Shown here piece by piece: positions 35,591-44,098 of a DNA stretch of 64,000 nucleotides. Positions within the stretch are counted from its first letter, which is position 1; each line of letters starts with the position of its first letter. This DNA comes from Photobacterium sp. GJ3 (GTDB lineage Bacteria; Pseudomonadota; Gammaproteobacteria; Enterobacterales; Vibrionaceae): assembly GCF_018199995.1 (NCBI RefSeq), contig NZ_CP073579.1, positions 1,488,001 to 1,552,000 of the forward strand, in the 5' to 3' direction. Made by a program: the position numbers and the translations under genes. The notes under the pieces were generated by a model. It saw only the letters and a list, made by a program, of their open reading frames with translations. It ran no database searches and was not told the DNA's origin.

Positions 35591-38500
35591 TTACGCAGAG
35601 AAAACATCTTTCGTGAAACGATACAGATAGTGTGGACCACCCGCTTTCGGGCCGGTACCGGACAGGCCTTGGCCGCCAAACGGCTGAACCCCAACCACAG
35701 CACCCACCTGATCACGGTTGATATAGCAGTTCCCCACCCGGGCACGACGCTCAATGTGGCTGTAAGTCCGCTCGTTACGGCTGTGTACACCCATGGTCAG
35801 GCCGAAACCAGTCTGGTTAATCTGATCAATCACCTGATCCAGCTCATTCGCTTTAAAGCGAACGATATGCAGAATCGGACCGAAGTTTTCATTTTGCAGG
35901 AGATTGATACCGCGAATTTCAAACGCCGTTGGCAGCACAAAATCACCGTGCGTACAATCCGGACTCAGAGCAGCCTGCGCCACCATCTTGGCCTGATTTT
36001 TCAGGGCACCAATGTGCGTCAGCAGTTTTTGCTTCGCCGTCTTGTCAATCACAGGGCCCACATCGGTACTGTGCAGCTCCGGACGGCCGACAGACAGCTC
36101 TGCCATCGCCCCTTTGATCAGCGCGATAATGCGATCCGCTACGTCTTCCTGGACAAACAGCACCCGCAGCGCAGAACAACGCTGACCGGCAGAAGCAAAT
36201 GCAGAACGCACCACATCACGCACCACTTGTTCTGGCAATGCCGTGCTGTCAACGATCATGGCATTCTGGCCACCGGTTTCTGCAATGAAAGGCACGGGAT
36301 CACAGTCGCGCGCTGCCAAGGTACGATTGATGCGCTGTGCCGTCTCGGTCGAACCGGTAAAGGCCACACCAGCAATCCGGACATCAGAAGTCAGGACAGA
36401 ACCCACCTCAGCACCACGGCCCGGCACAAACTGAATCACACCGGCAGGAACGCCCGCTTCCAGCATCATTTCGATAGCACGGAATGCAATCACAGACGTC
36501 TGCTCAGCCGGTTTACACACCACGGTGTTCCCCGCAGCCAGCGCAGCTGAAACCTGACCTAAGAAAATCGCCAACGGGAAGTTCCACGGGCTTATGCAGG
36601 CGAATACACCACGTCCCTGATAAGACAACAGGCGTTCTTTGCCATCGAAACCCACGACAGGCGTCTCACCGGCAAATTCAGTCGCAGCCTGGTGCGAATA
36701 GAAGCGCAGGAAGTCCACAGCTTCGCGGATTTCATCAATGCCGTCCTGAATCGTTTTACCCGCTTCACGGTGACACAATGCAACCAGCTCACCGGTATGA
36801 GCTTCCAGCAAATCGGCCAGACGCTGCAGACAAGCACCACGTTCCGCAGCAGGTGTCGCCGACCATGCCGGATAAGCTTCAGCCGCAACATCAATGGCTG
36901 TTGCCACCAGTTCCCGATTCGCAAATGCCACTTCACCGACGGTCTCACGGCGGTCATACGGCGCTGTGACCTGATAGATTTCACCGTCATGAATTTTGCC
37001 ATTCACAATCGGACCCGCTTTCCAGTGATGCTCGCTGAAAGCAGCAACTGATTCATGGAAAGGTTGCCATGCCGACTCGATCTCAATATTAATGCCTGCA
37101 GAGTTTTTCCGATCGGCCCCAAAAATATCTTTTGGCAGCGGGATCAGATGGTTATGCAGCGTTGGACGGGAACGCAGCACATCAACCGGATGCTGGATCA
37201 GATCAGAGATTGGGCAACGGGCATCCACCAGACGATGAACGAAAGAGCTGTTGGCACCGTTTTCAAGCAGACGGCGAACCAGATACGGCAGCAGATCTTT
37301 ATGGCTGCCCACTGGTGCGTAAATACGCACGTTCACGCCATAGATGTCCATCACGTGGTTGTACAGCGCATCACCCATGCCATGCAGGCGCTGGAATTCG
37401 AAATCACGATGCTTGGCCATCGCCAGGATCGCAGTCACTGTGTGGGCGTTGTGGCTCGCAAACTGCGGGAAAATCAGGCCGCGAACATGTGAAGACAACA
37501 GGAATCGGGCACAGGCCAGGTAAGAAGTATCCGTTGCTTCTTTGCGGGTAAATACCGGATATCCCTCATAACCGCTTTGCTGGCAGAGTTTCAGTTCGGT
37601 ATCCCAGTACGCCCCTTTCACCAGACGCAACGGGATCACATCGCCCTGGTCTTTACTCAGGGCAGCCAGCCAGGTCAGCACCGGCAGCGCACGCTTGGAG
37701 TAAGCCTGAACCACCAGACCAAAACGGCCCCAGCCTTTCACCGCTTCAGAGCGATAGAGTTTTTCAAACAGTTTCAGCGACAGTTCCAGACGATCGGCTT
37801 CTTCCGCATCAATGGTGATGCCGACATTCAGCGCACGGGCACGCTTGAGCAGCGCCAGTACGGTTTCGTACATTTCGCTCATCACCCGGCTTTCATTGGA
37901 CACGTCATAACGCGGATGCAAGGCAGAAAGCTTAATCGAGACCGTCGGGCAAGGTGATTTGGAATGCTTTTTATTATCCAGTCCGACCGCTTCAATCGCT
38001 TCAATGTAATCATTGAAGTATTTCTTTGCATCGTCCTGTGTCAGCGCGGCTTCACCCAGCATGTCAAACGAGTATGTGAACCCCTTGTCGCGTTTAGTCT
38101 GGCCATTTTTCATGGCTTCGCCAATGGTGCGTCCCAGAACAAACTGGTGACCCATAATTTTCATCGCCTGATGCATCGCTTTACGAATGACTGGCTCAGA
38201 CATTTTGTTGGTCAGGCGGTTAATCGCGCGTGCAGGGCTGCCATCTTCCTTCTCGTCCATGCTGATCACTTTACCGGTCAGCATCAGCCCCCAGGTCGAC
38301 GCATTCACAAACAGAGAATCGGAGTTTTTAAGATGAGATTTCCAGTCCGCCACACTCAGTTTGTCGCGGATCAGTGCATCTGCGGTGGCTGTATCCGGAA
38401 TACGCATCAACGCTTCAGCCAGACACATCAGGAGAATGCCTTCTTTGGTATCCAGACTGTATTCCAGCAACAGGGCGTCAATCATCTGGATAGCACTGCG

Positions 38501-38707
38501 GTCAGCACGCACTTGCTCAATCAGGCTGGTGGCTTTTTCCTTCGTGTACTGGCGCTCTTGTTCAGAAGGCTCAGCCAAAGGCAACAGCTGTTCCAGCCAG
38601 GCAGATTCATCAACCGAATAAAGTGGTGAAATCTGCTGCCAAAGTGCATCTAAAGGTTGCTCAATCAAAGATGGCTGAAGAGCATCTGCCGCATTGAACA
38701 TAGTCAT
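35591..38707 (-). CDS. putA: bifunctional proline dehydrogenase/P5C dehydrogenase PutA
   Basis: The 1,038-residue protein oxidises proline to glutamate. Residues about 60-470 are the FAD proline dehydrogenase barrel (TVSIKLSALHPRYD; RLVKGAYWDTELK; the helix-8 pattern RRLLENGANSSFVHRLVD). Residues about 540-1,030 are the aldehyde dehydrogenase domain, with SPWNFPLAIFLGQ, FTGSTETAQRI, the Glu of AETGGQNAMIV and the catalytic Cys of SAGQRCSALRVL. There is no N-terminal ribbon-helix-helix DNA-binding domain, so unlike E. coli PutA it cannot repress its own gene; the AraC-type gene upstream presumably regulates. The first ATG lies two codons before a second (MFNAAD), either may be used. Confidence 0.96.
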   Translation of the reverse strand: MTMFNAADALQPSLIEQPLDALWQQISPLYSVDESAWLEQLLPLAEPSEQERQYTKEKATSLIEQVRADRSAIQMIDALLLEYSLDTKEGILLMCLAEALMRIPDTATADALIRDKLSVADWKSHLKNSDSLFVNASTWGLMLTGKVISMDEKEDGSPARAINRLTNKMSEPVIRKAMHQAMKIMGHQFVLGRTIGEAMKNGQTKRDKGFTYSFDMLGEAALTQDDAKKYFNDYIEAIEAVGLDNKKHSKSPCPTVSIKLSALHPRYDVSNESRVMSEMYETVLALLKRARALNVGITIDAEEADRLELSLKLFEKLYRSEAVKGWGRFGLVVQAYSKRALPVLTWLAALSKDQGDVIPLRLVKGAYWDTELKLCQQSGYEGYPVFTRKEATDTSYLACARFLLSSHVRGLIFPQFASHNAHTVTAILAMAKHRDFEFQRLHGMGDALYNHVMDIYGVNVRIYAPVGSHKDLLPYLVRRLLENGANSSFVHRLVDARCPISDLIQHPVDVLRSRPTLHNHLIPLPKDIFGADRKNSAGINIEIESAWQPFHESVAAFSEHHWKAGPIVNGKIHDGEIYQVTAPYDRRETVGEVAFANRELVATAIDVAAEAYPAWSATPAAERGACLQRLADLLEAHTGELVALCHREAGKTIQDGIDEIREAVDFLRFYSHQAATEFAGETPVVGFDGKERLLSYQGRGVFACISPWNFPLAIFLGQVSAALAAGNTVVCKPAEQTSVIAFRAIEMMLEAGVPAGVIQFVPGRGAEVGSVLTSDVRIAGVAFTGSTETAQRINRTLAARDCDPVPFIAETGGQNAMIVDSTALPEQVVRDVVRSAFASAGQRCSALRVLFVQEDVADRIIALIKGAMAELSVGRPELHSTDVGPVIDKTAKQKLLTHIGALKNQAKMVAQAALSPDCTHGDFVLPTAFEIRGINLLQNENFGPILHIVRFKANELDQVIDQINQTGFGLTMGVHSRNERTYSHIERRARVGNCYINRDQVGAVVGVQPFGGQGLSGTGPKAGGPHYLYRFTKDVFSA

Positions 38708-39069
38708 TCCCTCAATATAGTGGACCTAAATAACCATCAACACCGTTTGTCGTGGGATTCAGGTAAATGTTACACCAGTGTTACTTTAGCGGGGGATTTT
38801 ATTTCGAACACTTCTCTGCGTCTTACCAAAAACTCCGATCATTTATCGAAAAAGTCCGCTTTATAACAAAATTAGACAGAAGTAATTAGCAAAAAATACT
38901 GATTTCGCTCTTAATTGCTGTAAGAAACAGCAACTGAAAGTCCCAAAGGGATACCTTGCTTAACAGATCGAAAATAATAAGAAAAAGATTTTCACAAATA
39001 TGACGATTGCCGGGGGAAGACGAACTCACGATGAAGAATGGCCGGGTGACAGAACCTCACCCGAGACCA
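38708..39069. promoter_or_regulatory. putA promoter region
   Basis: A 362-bp stretch without a gene. It must contain the putA promoter and the regulator's 3' end. Apart from the AAAAAsTCCG direct repeats, TGTTAC occurs twice (38767 and 38778) close to putA. No hairpin terminator for the regulator gene is evident. Confidence 0.5.
38828..38858 (-). promoter_or_regulatory. candidate AraC-type operator upstream of putA
   Basis: The direct repeats AAAAACTCCG (38828-38837) and AAAAAGTCCG (38849-38858) are 21 bp apart start to start, two helical turns, which is the arrangement expected for the two half-sites of an AraC-family activator. They lie about 120-150 nt upstream of putA. Proposed as the site for the neighbouring regulator; no experimental consensus is known to me. 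Confidence 0.45.
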
Positions 39070-39858
39070 CTAAAGCCACTGACGGCGGAATTTGGCGGGG
39101 GAAACCCCGAAATGACGTGTGAAAGCCTGCGTGAAGTTGCTCTGGTTCGCAAACCCGGAAGATTGCGCAATCTGCGCCAGGCTCAACTTAGGCTCTTCCA
39201 TCAGCTGCCGGGCGAACTCCAAGCGCTTTTGCAGCACATACTGATGCGGCGTAACCCCGGTTTGCTCTTTGAAGACTACATGAAACTGGCTTTCCCCAAG
39301 AAATACCAGCCCAGCCAATTGAGCCACGGCGATCTTCCGTGAAAGATGCTGCTGAATGTAATGATCAATGACATCCATATTCAGTCTTGGCAGATACCGT
39401 TCAGAGGCCAGCGGTTTAAAATGCCGTTGAAGAACGCACATCAGCGTATCGGTACAGGCTTTACTCAACAGCAAGTCATCCGGATGTGCCTGCATTTCTG
39501 CGGTTAAAGCCCGGATCAGGGTCTGCGCCTGATTATCGAGATGAAAATAAGCAGAACGATCAAACAATTGGTGCATCCGATCAACCGCATAATCCTGGAC
39601 CGTGTCGCCGATCGTCGGGACATTCAGCACCAGAATTTCATTTTGGCCGATGCCGGAAAAGCCATGGTCTGAATCTGCCGTCACCAGACAGCCCTGACCA
39701 GAGCAAACCAGACTGCCGTAGCCTTCAATCTCGAATTCAGTCTGGCCGGACAGCGCAATCACCACCTGGTTATAACCATGGTTATGGTGATCCATATGTT
39801 CCGGTAATTTCATAATCTCCGCAGGTCTGAATCCTGGCAGAGGGGTCATATCCTTCAT
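39070..39858 (-). CDS. AraC-family regulator, probable PutR
   Basis: Taking the ATG at 39858 (AGGA ten bases upstream) gives 262 residues; the frame extends 21 codons further. The N-terminal cupin-like domain (MDHHNHGYNQVVIALSGQTE; metal-type histidines) is followed by two helix-turn-helix motifs (KIAVAQLAGLVFLGESQFHV and LSLAQIAQSSGFANQSNFTQAF) ending FGVSPAKFRRQWL. In Vibrio an AraC-type PutR activates proline catabolism, and this gene has the same position upstream of putA. It probably senses proline or glutamate and activates putA and putP. Confidence 0.85.
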   Translation of the reverse strand: MKDMTPLPGFRPAEIMKLPEHMDHHNHGYNQVVIALSGQTEFEIEGYGSLVCSGQGCLVTADSDHGFSGIGQNEILVLNVPTIGDTVQDYAVDRMHQLFDRSAYFHLDNQAQTLIRALTAEMQAHPDDLLLSKACTDTLMCVLQRHFKPLASERYLPRLNMDVIDHYIQQHLSRKIAVAQLAGLVFLGESQFHVVFKEQTGVTPHQYVLQKRLEFARQLMEEPKLSLAQIAQSSGFANQSNFTQAFTRHFGVSPAKFRRQWL

Positions 39859-39972
39859 CCGTTCTTCCTGCGTTGACAGCATCCTGGCTTCGCTGCCAGA
39901 TCTCAATCCAGCCCGCATCATAATCGATCCACGCCAGCAATGAAAAGGGCTGCGCAGCGCATGCCAGCGACC

Positions 39973-40405
39973 TTGATCATCTTTCCTGATACAGCCGCAA
40001 AATTTAGATCACCAAGCAACGGAAGCGTGATCAAGCCTAAACTTTTTACGGCCGCTGTCATTTCAATTTTAAGCCGATGAATTTTCAGGCAGAACATCTG
40101 TGCGACTTTCTGTCGTTTCTACATCCAGCTGCTCTTGGGTACCTCAATACGGATCACATCATTGATCTAATAAAATCAATTAGTTAAAAAGGATCACTTG
40201 ATCATTCTTCCATCAGCAAAGTTGTCGATCACAAGAGGTGGCGGGGATCCAACCCGATGTTGTCCCGCTTGACCTTGATCATGCTTCTGTTCCGATCCAA
40301 CCCGGCCAGCGCGCTCATCCCGGATCTTTCCATAGGATCTTACTTGATCATCTTTCCAGTTCAAATGACACTCGCCGTTATTTATTCAAGCTTGATCATC
40401 TTTCC
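39973..40405. repeat. six RctB-type iterons in a remote cluster
   Basis: Iterons are at 39973-39986 (+), 40021-40034 (-), 40198-40211 (+), 40275-40288 (+), 40344-40357 (+) and 40392-40405 (+). Three are exact copies of TTGATCATCTTTCC, which also occurs in the origin array; the others differ at one to three positions. Each contains GATC, so Dam methylation would modulate RctB binding as at the origin. Unlike the origin array the spacing is irregular (48-177 bp). Confidence 0.8.
40040..40078. promoter_or_regulatory. 39-mer-like element in the remote cluster
   Basis: TTTACGG at 40045-40051, followed after a short gap by TGTCATTT, matches the element at 56028-56048 in the origin region (TTTACGG..C..TGTCATTT). 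39-mers are the negative RctB sites of vibrio chromosome 2. I am matching it to sequence within this window, not to a database, so the boundaries are approximate. Confidence 0.5.
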
Positions 40406-40600
40406 GTTGATAAAACAAGGTGATAGTGCAAAAACCAACCTCACCGAGTGGTCTTCAGCAGCTTCGATATGAAAGAAATGAAAAAAATACCATCTCAATC
40501 GGTTCGTTACTGTTGATCAACAAACTTTGTGGTAAAACAAAACCTTCCGGTATTGCAGGTTTCTTACCTGCTTCTCCCCCCTATTGATAAAGGATGCACA

Positions 40601-41557
40601 ATGGGTGAATTTCTGACGCAGCTTGCTTTCTCATTTACCGTAACCGGGCCAATTTTCATCATGCTGGCTCTGGGTATCGCATTGAAAAAATGGGGAATTA
40701 TTAATGATGCCTTTACTCAGTCTGGCTCCAGGCTGGTGTTTACGGTCACCCTGCCCACATTGCTGTTCCTGAATCTGGTGGATGCTGACATCCATCAACT
40801 TGGCAGTGGTGAACTTTTCATCTTTGCTGCCATTGCTAACATTGCCGTGTTTCTTCTGTTTGAGTTTCTTGCGGGAAGAATGATCAAGGTTTCATCAGAA
40901 CGTGGCGTGGTTGTGCAAGGCGCATTTCGGGCTAATACAGGGATTATTGGTTTGGCTTATGTCGCCAATGCCTACGGCAATGCGGGCATCGTTGTTGGTG
41001 CACTTTATGTCGCCGTCATTACGGTGCTCTACAACATCCTGGCTGTCATTACACTCAGTCGTTCAAATGCAGCATCCGCATCCCTTGATCATCGTTACGT
41101 ACTGAAAGCAATTTTAACCAATCCTTTGATCCTCAGTATCTGTAGCGCACTCCCGTTTACTTTCCTTGAGATCAGACTGCCAGATGTCCTGATGCAATCC
41201 GGCCGTTACTTTGCAGACATGACTTTGCCACTGGCGCTGCTGTGTACGGGGGCCAGTCTGGATTTCCGGCAGTTACGTCAGGAATCTTCACATGCAAACC
41301 TGTCCACTTGCGCGCGCTTGATCATCGCTCCGGTTTTGATCACGATCGCAGGCTACTTATATGGTTTCCGCGATCACACCCTTGGGATCATTTTTCTGAT
41401 GAGTGCAGCTCCCACCGCAGCGGCCAGTTATGTCATGGCACGCGCCATGGGCGCAAACGCGAGTCTGGCGGCCAATATCATTGCGATGACAACCCTGGGA
41501 TCCATGCTGACCTGTAGTTTGGGTTTAACCCTGCTGAAAACACTGAAAATAATCTGA
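40601..41557 (+). CDS. AEC-family transporter
   Basis: From the ATG at 40601 (AAAGGATG just upstream) the protein has 318 residues and about ten membrane spans in two repeats. FTVTGPIFIMLALGIALKKWGIINDAFT, RVVVQGAFRANTGIIGLAYV-like FRANTGIIGL and TPTAAASYVMA-like APTAAASYVMARAMGANASLAANI are signatures of the auxin efflux carrier (PF03547) family, which exports or imports malonate, malate or other anions in bacteria. The substrate is unknown. Two internal iteron-like sequences (41087-41100 and 41318-41331) lie in the coding region. The upstream region is the remote RctB cluster. Confidence 0.9.
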   Translation: MGEFLTQLAFSFTVTGPIFIMLALGIALKKWGIINDAFTQSGSRLVFTVTLPTLLFLNLVDADIHQLGSGELFIFAAIANIAVFLLFEFLAGRMIKVSSERGVVVQGAFRANTGIIGLAYVANAYGNAGIVVGALYVAVITVLYNILAVITLSRSNAASASLDHRYVLKAILTNPLILSICSALPFTFLEIRLPDVLMQSGRYFADMTLPLALLCTGASLDFRQLRQESSHANLSTCARLIIAPVLITIAGYLYGFRDHTLGIIFLMSAAPTAAASYVMARAMGANASLAANIIAMTTLGSMLTCSLGLTLLKTLKII

Positions 41558-41585
41558 TTTGTCACTCGGATCCAAAAAATTGAAT

Positions 41586-41600
41586 TGATAATCACTCTCA
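41586..41600 (+). promoter_or_regulatory. Fur-box-like site upstream of the metal exporter gene
   Basis: TGATAATCACTCTCA matches the 7-1-7 Fur consensus TGATAATnATTATCA at all but two positions. It lies about 50 nt upstream of the exporter start. Fur-type control would tie the exporter to iron status; a Mn-responsive Fur or Mur site would look the same. Confidence 0.5.
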
Positions 41601-41650
41601 ACTTGGATTAAATAGGAATAGTTCTTATTTACGATGAGTTGAGCCCCGTT

Positions 41651-42841
41651 ATGGTCACACTGATTCGATCGCTGCCCGTCCACCAACTCGGAAAGCGCTG
41701 GCGACTCGCCAATAAACGTTTTCTGTTTCCGGTGCTGCTGCTGGTATTGCTCGCAACACCTATCTCCCGGGAAATCACCGTCAACGTTCTGGCAGATGCT
41801 TTCTGGCAGGTTGCCGCTTATGTCGCGGCGACGCTGACAATCTACCATGTCATTTCAGCCCGAATGAACCAGCACGGCCTGCTCCGAACTCAGCTTCAGC
41901 ACAGCCGTCGCTTTCAGGTTGTTTTTTCTGCTGCCATGGGGGCTTTACCTGGTTGTGGCGGAGCCATCATTGTGATGACTCAGTTTGTCCGCGGCCAGCT
42001 CAGTTTCGGTTCTGTAGTGGCTGTCCTCACCGCGACTATGGGAGATGCCGCTTTTCTCTTGCTGGCAGCCAAACCGGCAACCGGCTTATTGATTGTATCG
42101 ATTGGCTTTTTTGTCGGATTAATTTCCGGCTGGCTGGTAGATACGATTCATGGCGCCGATTTTATGCGACCCACTGTGACTCAGGAGACTGAATCATCTT
42201 GCTGTCAGCCGACAAGCAGCCAGCACAATAAAGCCGTACGATGGCAAGGGATGTTCTGGCAATGGCTGTTGATTCCCAGCGTCGTGTTTGCTGTGCTCGG
42301 TTCTTTACAAGTTGATACTGATGTATTTTTTCATCTGCCAGAACACACCACTGCTGTTCTGGGCGCAGGACTGGCACTCCTGGCCATGACTTTATGGTCA
42401 TTCAGTCGCGACGTTCAGGGCTATCAGGATGTCGTTTCTGAAGATCCGAAACCCGAAACCACAACGTTGTTTCAGCGTGTCGCGCAAGACACCAACTTTG
42501 TCACGACTTGGGTGATTAGTGCGTTTCTTTGTTTCGAATTCATCATGACGCTCACGCAATGGGATCTTCAGCATATCTTCGCTGGCTGGGGAATTCTGAT
42601 GCCCTTACTTGGCGTCCTGATCGGGCTCATCCCGGGCTGTGGTCCGCAAATTCTGGTGACATCCTTGTTCCTGCAAGGTGCAATTCCACAGTCAGCGCAA
42701 CTGGGAAATGCAATCAGCAATGATGGCGATGCTCTCTTTCCAGCCATTGCTCTTGCCCCCAAAGCAGCATTAGTGGCGACCTTCTATTCAAGCCTCCCAG
42801 CCTTGTTGGCTGGCTATTCCTTTTACTGGATATTCGAGTAA
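41651..42841 (+). CDS. putative 10-TM metal exporter (MneA / ArsP_2, DUF2899 type)
   Basis: From the ATG at 41651 the protein has 396 residues and about ten membrane spans in two related halves. Each half has the same signature: GALPGCGGAIIVMTQFVRG followed by MGDAAFLLLA, and GLIPGCGPQILVTSLFLQG followed by NDGDALFPAIAL. This PGCG...DG/DA duplication is typical of the DUF2899 family that includes the Vibrio cholerae manganese exporter MneA. A TTG at 41639 is an alternative start. A cysteine pair (SSCCQP) and histidine-bearing central loop could sense metal. The Fur-box-like site and strong downstream terminator suggest a single-gene unit. Confidence 0.8.
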   Translation: MVTLIRSLPVHQLGKRWRLANKRFLFPVLLLVLLATPISREITVNVLADAFWQVAAYVAATLTIYHVISARMNQHGLLRTQLQHSRRFQVVFSAAMGALPGCGGAIIVMTQFVRGQLSFGSVVAVLTATMGDAAFLLLAAKPATGLLIVSIGFFVGLISGWLVDTIHGADFMRPTVTQETESSCCQPTSSQHNKAVRWQGMFWQWLLIPSVVFAVLGSLQVDTDVFFHLPEHTTAVLGAGLALLAMTLWSFSRDVQGYQDVVSEDPKPETTTLFQRVAQDTNFVTTWVISAFLCFEFIMTLTQWDLQHIFAGWGILMPLLGVLIGLIPGCGPQILVTSLFLQGAIPQSAQLGNAISNDGDALFPAIALAPKAALVATFYSSLPALLAGYSFYWIFE

Positions 42842-42880
42842 TCGCCATACGCGGATCAAACCATTTAAAAAAATTGCATA

Positions 42881-42908
42881 AAAAAATCGACCTCAGGTCG
42901 ATTTTTTA
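42881..42908 (+). terminator. terminator of the metal exporter gene
   Basis: ATCGACC / GGTCGAT with a 3-nt loop, flanked by A- and T-runs on both sides, lies 40 nt past the stop. It can act in both directions. Confidence 0.9.
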
Positions 42909-43003
42909 TTATCTTAGAGGCTCTTATCGCATTGTTTAATAGCACTGCATCGCATATAAAACACCGTATTCCACATCCAGTCCATACTTCCGTGGAATTG
43001 TCA

Positions 43004-43021
43004 ATAGGTGATTTCCCCCCT
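43004..43021 (+). promoter_or_regulatory. VqmA box of the vqmR promoter
   Basis: ATAGGTGATTTCCCCCCT aligns with the palindromic VqmA site described for V. cholerae (AGGGGGGATTTCCCCCCT): the right half is identical and the left half keeps three of the key G residues. A TATAGT -10 element lies at 43044-43049, at the expected distance for an activator box overlapping -35. Confidence 0.75.
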
Positions 43022-43055
43022 TATGTGAAAGACTCTCCTTCACTATAGTTAGTCC

Positions 43056-43252
43056 TGTAGGCAATTGAAGAAAACCCTCTCTTCGGCTGTCTGCAGTATC
43101 CAGATTTGGATACATGCCAATGAGGTTCTTTGATATATACCCTCATATCAAAGTCATGAACTTGATTGGATACCTCTTCTACACGTCGTACAGGATTGTA
43201 CTCTTAGGAGTCAAACTCTTGTCTTTGCCGGCCATTTTGGCCGGCTTTTTTT
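43056..43252 (+). ncRNA. vqmR: VqmR quorum-sensing small RNA
   Basis: The gene lies directly upstream of vqmA, as in vibrios, behind a VqmA box and a -10 element, and ends in a strong terminator. Two clean hairpins are visible: GTATCCA-GATT-TGGATAC (43096-43113) and TTTGATAT...ATATCAAA (43129-43152, loop ATACCCTC). The loop and the stretch before it (TGAGGTTCTTTGATATATAC) are likely target-pairing segments. VqmR is an Hfq-dependent RNA that represses biofilm and toxin genes when DPO-bound VqmA activates it. The 5' end is estimated from the -10 position; at about 197 nt it would be longer than the V. cholerae RNA (about 140 nt), so the start may be later or the RNA processed. Confidence 0.75.
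43227..43252 (+). terminator. terminator of vqmR
   Basis: GCCGGCC-ATTTT-GGCCGGC followed by seven T is a textbook rho-independent terminator. It lies 114 nt upstream of the vqmA start and has no protein gene before it, which is strong evidence for a small RNA. Confidence 0.95.
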
Positions 43253-43365
43253 CTATTTTATTTCTATCTCGTCTAAGTTTTCGGCACCCTTGTATTGTAA
43301 CATTCGATGCATCCATTAAACTCAGTGTTATCCCGCCCATCAAAATAATAAAATCTGGCTAAAGC

Positions 43366-44076
43366 GTGAAAGATACACTTGATCCCAATTTATTGCATAT
43401 GTTCAATCAACTTCCTGGCTGTTGGGGTTGTAAAGATACGGACTCAATTTTTGTCTATGCCAATGAGGAATATGGAAAAATCATTGGTGTCGAGCATCAC
43501 TTAGATTGTGTGGGCCGTACCGATTTTGATATGCCCAGCCCAACGATTGAATGTGCCGAATCCTTCAGAGATCAAGACCATCAGGTCATGAATAGTGAAA
43601 AACGTATGCGTGTTCTGGATATCCATCCTTATTCGGATGGCAACTGGCGTGCACATTTATTCACGAAAATGCCATGGCGGAGTGAAGAAAATGAAGTCGT
43701 TGGTACCATCTTTTCAGGGATTGAGTTGAAAGATACGGCCATACTCGAAGTTGGTCATTGGATTTGTCGGGCAGCCGGTTTGAACAACCAGCAACAAACT
43801 TCTTTCAGTCTGGATTTGCATCGACAACAGGTTCAGCTCAATACCAGAGAATCTGAAGTCCTGTTTTTATTGCTGTATGGAAAAAAACCGCAATACATTG
43901 CCAAAGTGCTTAATGTTTCAGTGAAAACGATTGAAAACTATGTCATCCGACTGCGTGAAAAATTTAATGCAAACTCCAAGAATGAGTTAATCGATTTAGC
44001 CCTCGATTTGGGTTTCGGTTCGCACATTCCGGAAAGTATGCTCACGCATCAACTTTCAATCATCTTGAAAGAGTAA
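43366..44076 (+). CDS. vqmA: quorum-sensing receptor/regulator VqmA
   Basis: The 236-residue protein matches VqmA in layout and key segments: a PAS domain (about residues 8-125; FNQLPGCWGCKDTDSIFVYAN, GRTDFDMPSPT, VLDIHPYSDGNW) that binds the autoinducer DPO, and a LuxR-type helix-turn-helix (about 155-215; LNTRESEVLFLLLYGKKPQYI, VKTIENYVIRLREKF). It starts with GTG at 43366; the homologous protein begins at the same point. With DPO it activates vqmR through the box at 43004-43021. A terminator shared with pdxH follows. Confidence 0.93.
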   Translation: MKDTLDPNLLHMFNQLPGCWGCKDTDSIFVYANEEYGKIIGVEHHLDCVGRTDFDMPSPTIECAESFRDQDHQVMNSEKRMRVLDIHPYSDGNWRAHLFTKMPWRSEENEVVGTIFSGIELKDTAILEVGHWICRAAGLNNQQQTSFSLDLHRQQVQLNTRESEVLFLLLYGKKPQYIAKVLNVSVKTIENYVIRLREKFNANSKNELIDLALDLGFGSHIPESMLTHQLSIILKE

Positions 44077-44098
44077 ACACAGACGGAAATCTCATAAA

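Larger units (their letters stand above)
39922..40600. other. non-coding stretch with remote RctB-binding cluster
   Basis: This 679-bp gap between putR and the AEC transporter gene contains no gene. It is unusually rich in GATC sites. It contains six matches to the oriCII iteron TTGATCATcTTtCc and one element like those flanking the origin (TTTACGG...TGTCATTT). The arrangement resembles the distant group of RctB sites on V. cholerae chromosome 2, which lowers initiation by titration and handcuffing. The promoter of the downstream gene must also lie here. Confidence 0.75.

Noticed and set aside
43114..43362. An 82-codon ORF within the vqmR region
   Set aside because: It runs through the hairpins and terminator of vqmR, has no ribosome site and no family resemblance.
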